Made by a program: the position numbers and the translations under genes
Shown here: positions 43,176 through 51,179 of the stretch, in pieces
How positions within the stretch are numbered: the stretch's first letter is position 1
How the letters are laid out: each line of letters begins with the position of its first letter
Origin: Actinomadura violacea
GTDB taxonomy: Bacteria > Actinomycetota > Actinomycetes > Streptosporangiales > Streptosporangiaceae
Length of the DNA stretch: 64,000 nucleotides
Direction: 5' to 3'
Assembly (NCBI RefSeq): GCF_017573465.1
Contig: NZ_JAGEPF010000045.1
Span: 18,182-82,181 of the forward strand
Notes under the pieces: model-generated
What the model saw: only the letters and a program-made list of their open reading frames with translations
Told to the model about the DNA's origin: nothing
The model's database searches: none

Positions 43176-45578
43176 CTACCTCTCCAGCGTCGCCGCGAAG
43201 ACGTAGGCCGCGGCCTGTGCCTGTGGTCCAGAGGCCTTGCCGAAGGTGACCGAGGCCAGTTGCTTGGCCGGATCGACCGGCAGCCGCAGGCCGTAGACCT
43301 TCACGGCTCCGTCGTCCCGCTTGCCGTACAGCCAGCGGTAGCCGGTCTGGATCGGCGCGTCGCTCGTCCCGGTGACCCAGTCATCGGCCCGGGCGGTCAC
43401 CGTCTTCGTCGAGCCGTCGGCATACGCCAGCTTCACCGGCATGTCCGCCGGCCCGTATGCGGCCGAGGCGAGCAGGTCGAGCGAGGCGTACCTGCCCTCG
43501 GGAGCCTCGACCGTGCGGTCGTCGGCCGCGAGCACGGCGTTCTTCGCCCCCTTGGCGCCTGATGGCCAGTCGTAGCGCACGAGGTCGTGCGTGTAAGGGC
43601 CCGCCTGCGGCAGTTCCTCGGCGGGGTAGCCGATCCCGCGCCCGGCGAAGTCGGTGTCCTGCGGGTCGTCGACACCGGCGATGGCGTCCGCGTTGCGGGC
43701 CGGGGCCAGGTTCAAAGGGACGCTCTCACCGACGATGCGCAACTCTCCGCTACCGGTGTAACCCTCGCCCTGCACCTTGGCCGTGGCCGTCACGGTGGCG
43801 CTGCCGCTGGCCGTGGAAGCGGGTACGGCGAGGTCGAGGTCGGTGTGCATCCGCTGATGGGGCTTGAGCGCCGGCACGGAAACGGTGACCGGCTGGGCGC
43901 CCGGCCACGACGGCTCGATGACGGCGCTGCCCGGAACCGTGGGTCGGTCGCCGCGGTTGGCCAGGGTGACGGTGAGCCCCGAGGTGCCGCCCGGCTTGGT
44001 GCTCTTCGCCTGAACACCGACGTTGAGGAGGTCGGCCCTGGCGGGGTCGTATCCCCGCTTGGCGATGCGGAAGGTCCAGGCGTTCTTGGACGGGGTGGCC
44101 GACTGCCCGCCGGCGGGCATGTCGACGACCAGCCGGCCTGCGGAGTCCCGGTGCCAGGACAGCGGTTTGCCGTAGCCGAGCAGCCGGATCTCGTCGCCGG
44201 AGCCGACGTTGACCGGGGCGGTGAGGACCAGATGGTCGCCGGGCCACTCCGTGGCCGTGGCGTACAGCGCCTTGGGCTGCCGGGTGAACCGGACCGGGAC
44301 GTTCGCGCCCTTGTCCTCGGCCTGGGTCCAGTAGCTGGAGCCGTAGACGGCCTCACCGTTCGTCTTCAGCCAGGCGCCGAGCGCCCGGACCCGCTGCGCC
44401 TGCAGGTCGGGGATGGTGCCATCGGCCTTCGGTCCGACGTCCAGAAGCAGGTTGCCGCCCTTGGAGACGATGTCGATGAAGGAGGTGACGAGCTGCTTGT
44501 CGGTGAGGTAATCGTCGGCGTTCTCGAGCTGGTTGTAGCCGTAGGACCGGCCGATGCCGCGGCTGGCCTCCCAGCTGGACTTCCTGATGTCCGGCTCCAC
44601 GGAGTACTCAGGGGTAGTGAAGTCGTAATGCTGATTGCCGCACCGGTTGTCGACCACGACGTCCTTGGGAGCGGCGCGGTCCTTGGCCTTGTTGTAGTAG
44701 CGGGCCATGAAGGCGTCGCTGTTGTTGACGCCGCCGATGTCGCACCAGACGATGTCGGGGTCGTAGCCGTCGACCAGCTCGTTCATCTGCTGGTACTGGT
44801 AGTTCTTGACCCAGTCGGTCACGCTCTTGTAGCCGGTGTAGGGCACCTGCGCGCCGGTGTAAGGGTTCTTCGGCGCGCCGCGCCCGAACCAGCCGCTCCA
44901 CTGCACCGGCTCGTCGGGGCTGTACCACTCGGGCATGGAGAAGTACACGCCGTTCTTCAGGCCGTAGTGACCGTTCTTGTTGGCGTCGACGAGCGCCCGG
45001 ACGATGTCGCGCTTGGGGCCGTGGACGACGGTGTTGCGGTCGGAGACCTTGGAATCCCACAGGGCGATGCCGTCGTGGTGCTTGGCGACCAGGACGTAGT
45101 ACTTGGACCCGCCGTCCTTGAACAGCTTCAGCCAGTCGTCCGGGTTGAACTTCTCGGCCTTCCACTGGTTCAGGAAGTCGTCGTAGTTGAAGTTCTCGCC
45201 GTAGGTCTGGCGGTGGTGCTGGTAGGTCGGCGAGTCCTTCCGGTTCATCTCCGACCAGTACCACTCGGCGTAGGCGTTGCCCGTCTTGCCGTCCTTCGGA
45301 GCCCAGGCGGGCACGGAGTAGGCGCCCCAGGTGATGAACGTGCCGAGTTTGGCGTCCGAGAACCACTGCGGCGCCTTGTGCCGGGACAGTGACGCGGTGT
45401 CCGGCGTGTAGTCGGAGATGTCGGTGTCGTCATGCCAGGTGACCGTCAGCCGCTTGCCGGCGGCTCTGGCCTCGGGCGCTGCGGCGGCCTGTGCCGCGGC
45501 GAGCGCGAGGAGGAGCCCGGCGGCGAGTGCGCTGGTGTGCCGGGCTCTCCCGAGACGGGCGAGGGTGGGGGCTTGCAC
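43176..45578 (-). CDS. Secreted GH29 alpha-L-fucosidase
   Basis: An 800-aa exported enzyme. A signal peptide is at 1-40 (basic start, then LAAGLLLALAAAQAAAA and an AxA-type cleavage region). The GH29 barrel runs over about 60-480: WFSDAKLGTFITWGAYSVPA, YVLVAKHHDGIALWDS and DPDIVWCDIGG with the nucleophile Asp280, then GGNLLLDVGPKADG. A NEW3-type beta domain (about 515-620, LNVGVQAKSTKPGG) and a C-terminal beta module follow, which may aid substrate binding. It releases L-fucose outside the cell for the transport and catabolic genes next door. GTG 45578 has GGAGAGACC upstream. Two regulon operators lie before it. Confidence 0.92.
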   Translation of the reverse strand: MQAPTLARLGRARHTSALAAGLLLALAAAQAAAAPEARAAGKRLTVTWHDDTDISDYTPDTASLSRHKAPQWFSDAKLGTFITWGAYSVPAWAPKDGKTGNAYAEWYWSEMNRKDSPTYQHHRQTYGENFNYDDFLNQWKAEKFNPDDWLKLFKDGGSKYYVLVAKHHDGIALWDSKVSDRNTVVHGPKRDIVRALVDANKNGHYGLKNGVYFSMPEWYSPDEPVQWSGWFGRGAPKNPYTGAQVPYTGYKSVTDWVKNYQYQQMNELVDGYDPDIVWCDIGGVNNSDAFMARYYNKAKDRAAPKDVVVDNRCGNQHYDFTTPEYSVEPDIRKSSWEASRGIGRSYGYNQLENADDYLTDKQLVTSFIDIVSKGGNLLLDVGPKADGTIPDLQAQRVRALGAWLKTNGEAVYGSSYWTQAEDKGANVPVRFTRQPKALYATATEWPGDHLVLTAPVNVGSGDEIRLLGYGKPLSWHRDSAGRLVVDMPAGGQSATPSKNAWTFRIAKRGYDPARADLLNVGVQAKSTKPGGTSGLTVTLANRGDRPTVPGSAVIEPSWPGAQPVTVSVPALKPHQRMHTDLDLAVPASTASGSATVTATAKVQGEGYTGSGELRIVGESVPLNLAPARNADAIAGVDDPQDTDFAGRGIGYPAEELPQAGPYTHDLVRYDWPSGAKGAKNAVLAADDRTVEAPEGRYASLDLLASAAYGPADMPVKLAYADGSTKTVTARADDWVTGTSDAPIQTGYRWLYGKRDDGAVKVYGLRLPVDPAKQLASVTFGKASGPQAQAAAYVFAATLER

Positions 45579-45672
45579 GGAGGTCTCTCCTCACACAGGG
45601 ATGTGCTTACGGCAGGGACCATCCGTGGTCAGGCGGGTTCCGGGCAAGGGGCAAGCGCAGACTTCCGGGAAG

Positions 45673-45687
45673 ATTGGCAGGACCATT
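45673..45687. promoter_or_regulatory. FCD-GntR operator-like site, fucosidase promoter, proximal
   Basis: ATTGGCAGGACCATT matches the palindrome at 11 of 14 informative positions. It is weaker than the others but lies exactly 64 bp centre-to-centre from the strong site. Confidence 0.5.
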
Positions 45688-45736
45688 GCCTGTACTACGG
45701 GACTGTTTGGCAGGTTTTGCCCGCTGAAATCACGTG

Positions 45737-45751
45737 ATGGGTCGGACCAAT
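45737..45751. promoter_or_regulatory. FCD-GntR operator, fucosidase promoter, distal
   Basis: ATGGGTCGGACCAAT, a strong half-site pair with centre GGTCGGACC. Confidence 0.75.
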
Positions 45752-45775
45752 CAATGATTGCCGGTCGTTGCCCCC

Positions 45776-46480
45776 TCAGTCCGCGTCCAGTTGCGCCTGC
45801 AGCCACTCCTCGACGGCGCCGATGTGCGCGGCGGCCGCGGTCCTCGCCGCCTCGGGGTCCCGAGCGCACAGTGACCGGTAGATGCGGCCGTGCTCGGTGC
45901 GCGCCCGGGCGAACGCGGCCGCGTCCTGCTCCCCGCGCCGGATCCGGGCGCGGAACGTCCGCGAGGAGAGGCCCTCCACGATCGCCGCCAGTGCCTCGTT
46001 GCCCGCGGCTTGTGCGATCGTGCGGTGGAAGGCCATGTCGGCGACCAGGAACTCCTCCGGGTCCTCCGCATCGTCCATCGCCTTCAGGCACCGCTCGACC
46101 TCGGCCAGTTCCTCCTCGCCGATGCGGGCTGCGGCCAGTGCGGTCGCGCTCGACTCCAGGATCCGGCGCACTTCCAGGAGCTCGGCCAACCGGGACGCCG
46201 GCGAGATCTCCGCGACCATGCCGAAGGTCTCCAGGAGCTCGCCGGTCTCCAGGCTGGTGACGTAGATCCCCGAGCCGTGCCGGGACTCCAGCACTCCCAG
46301 CACGGTCAGCGCGCGGATCGCCTCCCGCATCGAACTGCGCGAGATGCCGAGACTGACCGCGAGCTCCCGCTCGGTCGGCAGTCGCTGCTCGGGCGCGAGC
46401 CTCCCGTCGGCGATCATCGCCTTGATCTGACCTATGGCGCGCTGGGTCACCGACCCGCTCGCCGGGCTGGTCTCCTCCAT
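45776..46480 (-). CDS. FadR/GntR-family regulator, FCD type (second of the locus)
   Basis: A 234-aa regulator with an N-terminal winged HTH (LPTERELAVSLGISRSSMRE, VLESRHGSGIYV) and an FCD domain (ADMAFHRTIAQAAGNEALAA, then ARTEHGRIYRSLCARDPEAA with the metal-ligand His). It is divergent from the ABC-transporter operon; two operators lie between them. Its likeness to the regulator at 40417 suggests a duplication and shared sites, with possible division of labour between the MFS and ABC arms. The effector is likely an L-fucose pathway acid, by family analogy. Confidence 0.9.
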   Translation of the reverse strand: MEETSPASGSVTQRAIGQIKAMIADGRLAPEQRLPTERELAVSLGISRSSMREAIRALTVLGVLESRHGSGIYVTSLETGELLETFGMVAEISPASRLAELLEVRRILESSATALAAARIGEEELAEVERCLKAMDDAEDPEEFLVADMAFHRTIAQAAGNEALAAIVEGLSSRTFRARIRRGEQDAAAFARARTEHGRIYRSLCARDPEAARTAAAAHIGAVEEWLQAQLDAD

Positions 46481-46526
46481 GGCACCCCCTCTCAGCCGGA
46501 CACTGTCGCGGCAGTCTATCCAGGCA

Positions 46527-46541
46527 AGTAGTCAGACCAAT
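46527..46541. promoter_or_regulatory. FCD-GntR operator between regulator and ABC operon
   Basis: AGTAGTCAGACCAAT, 46 bp upstream of the divergent regulator start. It is probably autoregulatory. Confidence 0.65.
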
Positions 46542-46590
46542 CTATCGTTGATCTTGAACTTTTCCCCCTTTTGGGCTGTTCCAAGAGCTA

Positions 46591-46605
46591 AGAGGTCTGA
46601 TAAAT
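46591..46605. promoter_or_regulatory. FCD-GntR operator before the ABC operon
   Basis: AGAGGTCTGATAAAT, sharing the left arm of the 43031 site and weaker on the right. Its centre is 64 bp from the partner site. Confidence 0.6.
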
Positions 46606-46672
46606 ATGCGGACACGACACGTGGACGGGACCGGCCGCGTGTCGCCCACCCCTACGTCGAAGGAGCTGTCAG

Positions 46673-47734
46673 ATGACCGGCAGGACAGCGGGTTTCAGGT
46701 CCGGGACGATGTGGACGGCGGCCCTCACGGCCTGCGCGGCCCTGGCGCTCTCCGCCTGCGGCAGCACGAAGGACGGCACCGGGCCGGCCTCCGGCGGGAA
46801 GGCCGGCAAGGTCGGCGTGATCCTGCCGCTGCTCACCTCGCCGTTCTGGCAGGCCTACAACGGCTACGTGCCGAAGATGGCCGCCGAGGAGGGCGTCGAC
46901 ACGCTCAAGACCGTCAACTCCAACAGCGACCCCGCCCAGCAGATCACCGACATCAACAACCAGCTCAACCAGGGGGTGCGGGGGCTGGTGGTCGCCCCGC
47001 TGGACAGCGCCGCCATCGCCGCCGGCCTGGCCCAGGCCGAACGCAAGGGCGTCCCGGTGGTCGCCGTGGACGTCGCGCCTGAGAAGGGCAAGGTCGCCAT
47101 GATCGTGCGCGCGAACAACGTCGCGTACGGCGAGAAGGCCTGCGACTACCTCGGCGGCACCGTCAAGAAGGGCAAGGTCGTCCAGATCATGGGCGATCTC
47201 GCGTCAGTCAACGGCCGGGAGCGGTCCGAGGCGTTCCGCGCCTGTGTCGGCAAGAAGTACCCGGAGCTGAAGGTGCTGGAGGTCCCCGCCAAGTGGGAGT
47301 CCGACACCGCGGCCGCCAAGCTCGGCACGCTGCTCAACGCCAATCCCGACATCAAGGGGATCTACATGCAGGCCGGCGGCGTCTACCTCGCCCCGACGCT
47401 GCAGACCCTCAAGTCCAAGGGGATGCTGAAGAAGACCGGAGAGAACGGCCACATCACGATCGTCTCCAACGACGGCATCCCGCAGGAGTTCGCGGCCATC
47501 CGCGCAGGGCAGATCGACGCGACCGTGTCCCAGCCCGCCGACGCCTACGCCAAGTACGCCCTGCAGTACATCAAGGGCGCCATGGCCGGTGAGGCTTTCA
47601 AGCCGGGTGCGACCGACCACGGTTCGACGATCGTCCGGCTGCCCAACGGCCTGCTGGAGGACCAGCTGCCCGCGCCGCTGGTCACCAAGCAGAACGTCGA
47701 CGACCCCGCGCTGTGGGGCAACACCGCCAAATGA
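46673..47734 (+). CDS. Sugar ABC transporter substrate-binding lipoprotein
   Basis: A 353-aa lipoprotein. The signal peptide ends in the lipobox LSAC with Cys29. The mature part is a periplasmic-binding protein of the ribose/xylose type (VGVILPLLTSPFWQAYNGYV, ITDINNQLNQGVRGLVVAPL, GKVVQIMGDLASVNGRER, ISNDGIPQ-like VSNDGIPQEF). It is the first gene of a 12-gene operon and should capture the sugar set free by the fucosidase. AAGGAG stands 8-14 bp before the ATG. Confidence 0.92.
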   Translation: MTGRTAGFRSGTMWTAALTACAALALSACGSTKDGTGPASGGKAGKVGVILPLLTSPFWQAYNGYVPKMAAEEGVDTLKTVNSNSDPAQQITDINNQLNQGVRGLVVAPLDSAAIAAGLAQAERKGVPVVAVDVAPEKGKVAMIVRANNVAYGEKACDYLGGTVKKGKVVQIMGDLASVNGRERSEAFRACVGKKYPELKVLEVPAKWESDTAAAKLGTLLNANPDIKGIYMQAGGVYLAPTLQTLKSKGMLKKTGENGHITIVSNDGIPQEFAAIRAGQIDATVSQPADAYAKYALQYIKGAMAGEAFKPGATDHGSTIVRLPNGLLEDQLPAPLVTKQNVDDPALWGNTAK

Positions 47735-49266
47735 GCGCGACCGACGCACCGCCCCGGCCGCTGCTCGCGGCGGAGGGCATCACGAAACGGTACGGGACGA
47801 CCATGGCCCTCGCGGACGGGCGGTTGGCCGTACTGCCCGGCGAGTCCCACGCGCTCGTCGGCCGCAACGGCGCCGGCAAGTCCACGCTGGTGTCCATCGT
47901 CACCGGCCTGCAGACGCCGGACTCCGGCACCGTCGCCTTCGACGGGGAGCCCGCCCCGCCGACCGCCGACCGCGACGCATGGCGCCGCAAGGTCGCCTGC
48001 GTCTACCAGAAGCCGACGGTCGTGCCCGGCCTCACCGTCGCCGAGAACCTCTTCCTCAACCGGCAGCCGACGGGGCGCGGCGGTCTCCTCAGCTGGAGGC
48101 TCCTGCGTAGCCGGGCCACCGAGCTGCTCGACGCCTGGGACATCCGGATCTCGCCGGAGGCGGTCACCGCCGACCTCAAGGTCGAGGACCGGCAGATGGT
48201 AGAGATCGCCCGGGCGCTGTCGTACGGTACGCGCCTCATCGTGCTGGACGAGCCGACCGCGCAGCTCGACAACCGCGAGATCGAGCGGCTCTTCGCCCGC
48301 ATGCGGGCCCTGCAGGAGTCCGGGGTGACCTTCCTGTTCATCTCGCATCACCTCCAGGAGGTGTACGAGGTGTGTCAAACCGTCACCGTGCTACGCGATG
48401 CCCGCTGGATCACCACCGAATCCGTGGCGGATCTGCCGTACGAGGGCTTGGTCGAGGCAATGGCGGGCGAGGCCGCCGCCGGCCGGGCCGGAGGAGGTCC
48501 AGAAGCCGCCGCCCGCCCCGGACCGGTAGTGGGCGGGCCCGTGCGGCTGGCGGTGCGCGGCCTTACCGGGGCGCGTGACGCGTTCACGAACGTCTCGTTC
48601 ACGATCCGTCGCGGCGAGGTCGTCGGCCTCGCCGGAAGCAGCGCCAGTGGAAAGATCGAACTCGCCGAGACCTTCGCCGGGCTGTTCCCCCCGGCTGCCG
48701 GCGAGGCCGAGCTCGACGGCGCGGCCCTGCCCTTCGGAGACGTCAGGGCCGCGCTCGACGCCGGTGTCGGCTGCGTTCCCCGGGACCGGCACGAGCAGGG
48801 CCTGGTCGCCGGAATGACCATCGCCGACAACGCCACGATGAGCGTGCTCGACAGGCTCGGCCGGTTCGGGTTCGTCGGGACCGGCGCCCGGCGGAACGTC
48901 GCCGGCGCGCTGATCGAGCGCCTGGACATCCACGCCGAAGGGAGCGAGCAGCAGGTCGGTGCCCTGTCCGGCGGCAACGCCCAGAAGGTGGTCATGGCCC
49001 GCGCGCTCGCCTCGGAGCCCAAGCTGCTCGTGCTCATCAACCCTACCGCCGGGGTGGATGTGAAGTCCAAGGAGTCCCTGCTCTCCCGCGTGGACAGTGC
49101 CCGCGAGGACGGCACCGCGCTGCTGGTCGTCTCCGACGAACTCGACGATCTGCGCCGCTGCGACAGGGTGCTCGTCCTGTTCCACGGCCGCGTTGTCGCC
49201 GAGCACCCCGCCGGCTGGCAGGACCGCGACCTGATCGCCTCGATCGAAGGAGTGCACCGTGGCTGA
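47731..49266 (+). CDS. Sugar ABC transporter ATPase, two nucleotide-binding domains
   Basis: A 511-aa RbsA/XylG-type tandem ATPase. The first domain has Walker A GRNGAGKST (45-52) and Walker B LIVLDEPTAQLD, with a degenerate signature LKVEDRQ. The second has degenerate Walker A GSSASGKIE, intact signature LSGGNAQKV, and LLVLINPTAGVD where the Walker B Asp-Glu is lost. An asymmetric pair with one composite active site is normal for the family. ATGA overlap with the binding-protein gene. Confidence 0.92.
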   Translation: MSATDAPPRPLLAAEGITKRYGTTMALADGRLAVLPGESHALVGRNGAGKSTLVSIVTGLQTPDSGTVAFDGEPAPPTADRDAWRRKVACVYQKPTVVPGLTVAENLFLNRQPTGRGGLLSWRLLRSRATELLDAWDIRISPEAVTADLKVEDRQMVEIARALSYGTRLIVLDEPTAQLDNREIERLFARMRALQESGVTFLFISHHLQEVYEVCQTVTVLRDARWITTESVADLPYEGLVEAMAGEAAAGRAGGGPEAAARPGPVVGGPVRLAVRGLTGARDAFTNVSFTIRRGEVVGLAGSSASGKIELAETFAGLFPPAAGEAELDGAALPFGDVRAALDAGVGCVPRDRHEQGLVAGMTIADNATMSVLDRLGRFGFVGTGARRNVAGALIERLDIHAEGSEQQVGALSGGNAQKVVMARALASEPKLLVLINPTAGVDVKSKESLLSRVDSAREDGTALLVVSDELDDLRRCDRVLVLFHGRVVAEHPAGWQDRDLIASIEGVHRG

Positions 49267-50299
49267 TACGAAGACGGCCGCACCTGGGACGACGTCAGGG
49301 AGCGCAGGTGGCTCCGCGACCTCCCGCGGGTACGGGAACATGCTGCTGCGCCGCGCGCGTGAACTCACCCTCGTCCCCGCGCTCATCCTGCTCCTCGTGC
49401 TCGGTGCGGTGCTCAACGACTCCTTCCTCACCGAGCGCAACCTCATCTCGATCCTCGGCGCGTCGGCGGCCCTGGCCATGGTGGTCCTGGCGGAGTCGCT
49501 GGTACTGATCGTCGGGAAGTTCGACCTGTCCCTGGAATCGGTGGTCGGCATGGCGCCGGCGCTCGGGGCGCTGCTGGTGCTGCCCGCGGCGTCTTCGGGG
49601 TTCGGCACCGAGTGGCCGGCGTGGGCGGGGCTGCTCGCCATCCTCATCGCGGGAGCGGTGCTGGGGGCGGTCAATGGCGTGATGGTGGTGCGGTTCAAGC
49701 TCAACGCCTTCATCGTCACGCTCGCCATGCTGATCGTGCTCCGCGGTGTGCTGGTCGGCACCACCGAAGGCAAGACGCTCTTCGGCATGCCCGAGGCGTT
49801 CTACTCGCTCGCCACCACCACCTTCCTCACCATCCCGATGTCGGTGTGGTGCGCGGCCGCCGCCTTCGGCGTCGCCGGGTTCCTGCTCAAGTACCACCGC
49901 TGGGGCCGTGCGCTGTACGCGGTGGGCGGCAACCCGGAGGCGGCGCGGGCGGCCGGGATCCGCGTGGAACGCGTGATGCTCGGCGTCTTCGTCATCGCCG
50001 GGACGCTCGCGGCGCTCGGCGGCCTGATGCAGACCGGCTACGTCGGCGCCATCAACGCCAACCAGGGCCAGAACATGATCTTCACTGTGTTCGCCGCCGC
50101 CGTCATCGGCGGCATCAGCCTCGACGGTGGCAAGGGCACCATGTTCGGCGCGCTCACCGGCGTGCTGCTGCTCGGCGTCGTGCAGAACCTGCTGACGCTC
50201 GCCCAGGTGCCGTCGTTCTGGATCCAGGCCATCTATGGCGGGATCATCCTCGTCGCCCTCATGATCGCCCGGCTCACCTCGGGCCGCGCGCAGGACTAG
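49259..50299 (+). CDS. Sugar ABC transporter permease
   Basis: A 346-aa BPD_transp_2 permease with about 9-10 helices. LVPALILLLVLGAVLNDSFL is TM1, LVLIVGKFDLSLESVVG is the conserved G-x-D-L-S motif, and VIGGISLDGGKGTMFGALTG is the second signature. GTG 49259 overlaps the ATPase gene by 8 bp. With the preceding genes it makes a full CUT2 importer. Confidence 0.92.
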   Translation: MADTKTAAPGTTSGSAGGSATSRGYGNMLLRRARELTLVPALILLLVLGAVLNDSFLTERNLISILGASAALAMVVLAESLVLIVGKFDLSLESVVGMAPALGALLVLPAASSGFGTEWPAWAGLLAILIAGAVLGAVNGVMVVRFKLNAFIVTLAMLIVLRGVLVGTTEGKTLFGMPEAFYSLATTTFLTIPMSVWCAAAAFGVAGFLLKYHRWGRALYAVGGNPEAARAAGIRVERVMLGVFVIAGTLAALGGLMQTGYVGAINANQGQNMIFTVFAAAVIGGISLDGGKGTMFGALTGVLLLGVVQNLLTLAQVPSFWIQAIYGGIILVALMIARLTSGRAQD

Positions 50300-50327
50300 C
50301 TCACAACACACGGAGGAGAAGCCGTAC

Positions 50328-51179
50328 ATGAAACTGATGCGCGTCGGCGACCGCGGTGACGAACGCCCCGCCGTCCGCACCGGCGACGGCCGGGTGCTCG
50401 GCCTGGCCGCCCTCACACCGGACATCGACGGCGCCTTCCTCGCCGGCGGCGGACCCGACCGGGTCCGCGCCGCGCTGGAGGCGGGCGGGCTGCCGGAGAT
50501 GGACGTCGAAGGCCTGCGCGTCGGCGCCCCCATCGCCCGGCCGGGCAAGGTCGTCTGCGTCGGCCTCAACTACCGCGACCACGCGGCCGAGACGGGAGCG
50601 TCGATCCCCGGACGCCCGGTGGTCTTCATGAAGGACCCGGGCACCGTTGTGGGCCCCTATGACGGGGTGCTCATCCCGCGCGGCTCCACCCGCACCGACT
50701 GGGAGGTCGAGCTCGGCGTCGTCATCGGGCGCCGGGCGCGCTACCTGGAGGACGCGGAGGAGGCGCTGGCCTGCGTGGCGGGCTACGCCGTCAGTCACGA
50801 CGTCTCCGAACGCGAGTTCCAGCTCGACCACTCTCCGCAGTGGGATCTCGGCAAATCCTGCGAGACGTTCAATCCGCTCGGCCCCTGGCTCGTCACCGCC
50901 GACGAGGTTCCCCATCCGCAGGGCCTGACGCTGCGGCTGTCGGTCAACGGCGTCGGCCGCCAGCACGGCGGCACCCACGACATGATCTTCCCGGTGGGAG
51001 AGATCATCCGCTATCTCAGCCAGTACATGGTGCTCGAGCCCGGAGACCTCATCAACACCGGCACTCCGGCCGGCGTCGCCCTCGGCCTGCCCGGCACGCC
51101 CTATCTGCGTGCCGGCGACACCGTGGAATTGTCCATCGACGGTCTCGGCGGCCAGCGCCAGACACTGGCGAACGCATGA
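50328..51179 (+). CDS. FAH-family hydrolase, likely 2,4-diketo-3-deoxy-L-fuconate hydrolase
   Basis: A 283-aa fumarylacetoacetate hydrolase-fold protein. KVVCVGLNYRDHAAETG is the family start, PYDGVLIPRGSTRTDWEVEL and GVVIGRRARYL give the metal ligands, followed by GYAVSHDVSEREFQ, KSCETFNPLGPWLV and LINTGTPAGVALG. In the non-phosphorylative L-fucose route a FAH-type enzyme splits 2,4-diketo-3-deoxy-L-fuconate into pyruvate and L-lactate. The operon carries every other step and the lactate-oxidising genes, which supports this role. GGAGGAGAAG precedes the ATG. Confidence 0.82.
   Translation: MKLMRVGDRGDERPAVRTGDGRVLGLAALTPDIDGAFLAGGGPDRVRAALEAGGLPEMDVEGLRVGAPIARPGKVVCVGLNYRDHAAETGASIPGRPVVFMKDPGTVVGPYDGVLIPRGSTRTDWEVELGVVIGRRARYLEDAEEALACVAGYAVSHDVSEREFQLDHSPQWDLGKSCETFNPLGPWLVTADEVPHPQGLTLRLSVNGVGRQHGGTHDMIFPVGEIIRYLSQYMVLEPGDLINTGTPAGVALGLPGTPYLRAGDTVELSIDGLGGQRQTLANA

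Noticed and set aside
43587..45392. 601-codon plus-strand frame opposite the fucosidase
   Set aside because: Shadow frame; the GH29 motifs and signal peptide are on the minus strand.
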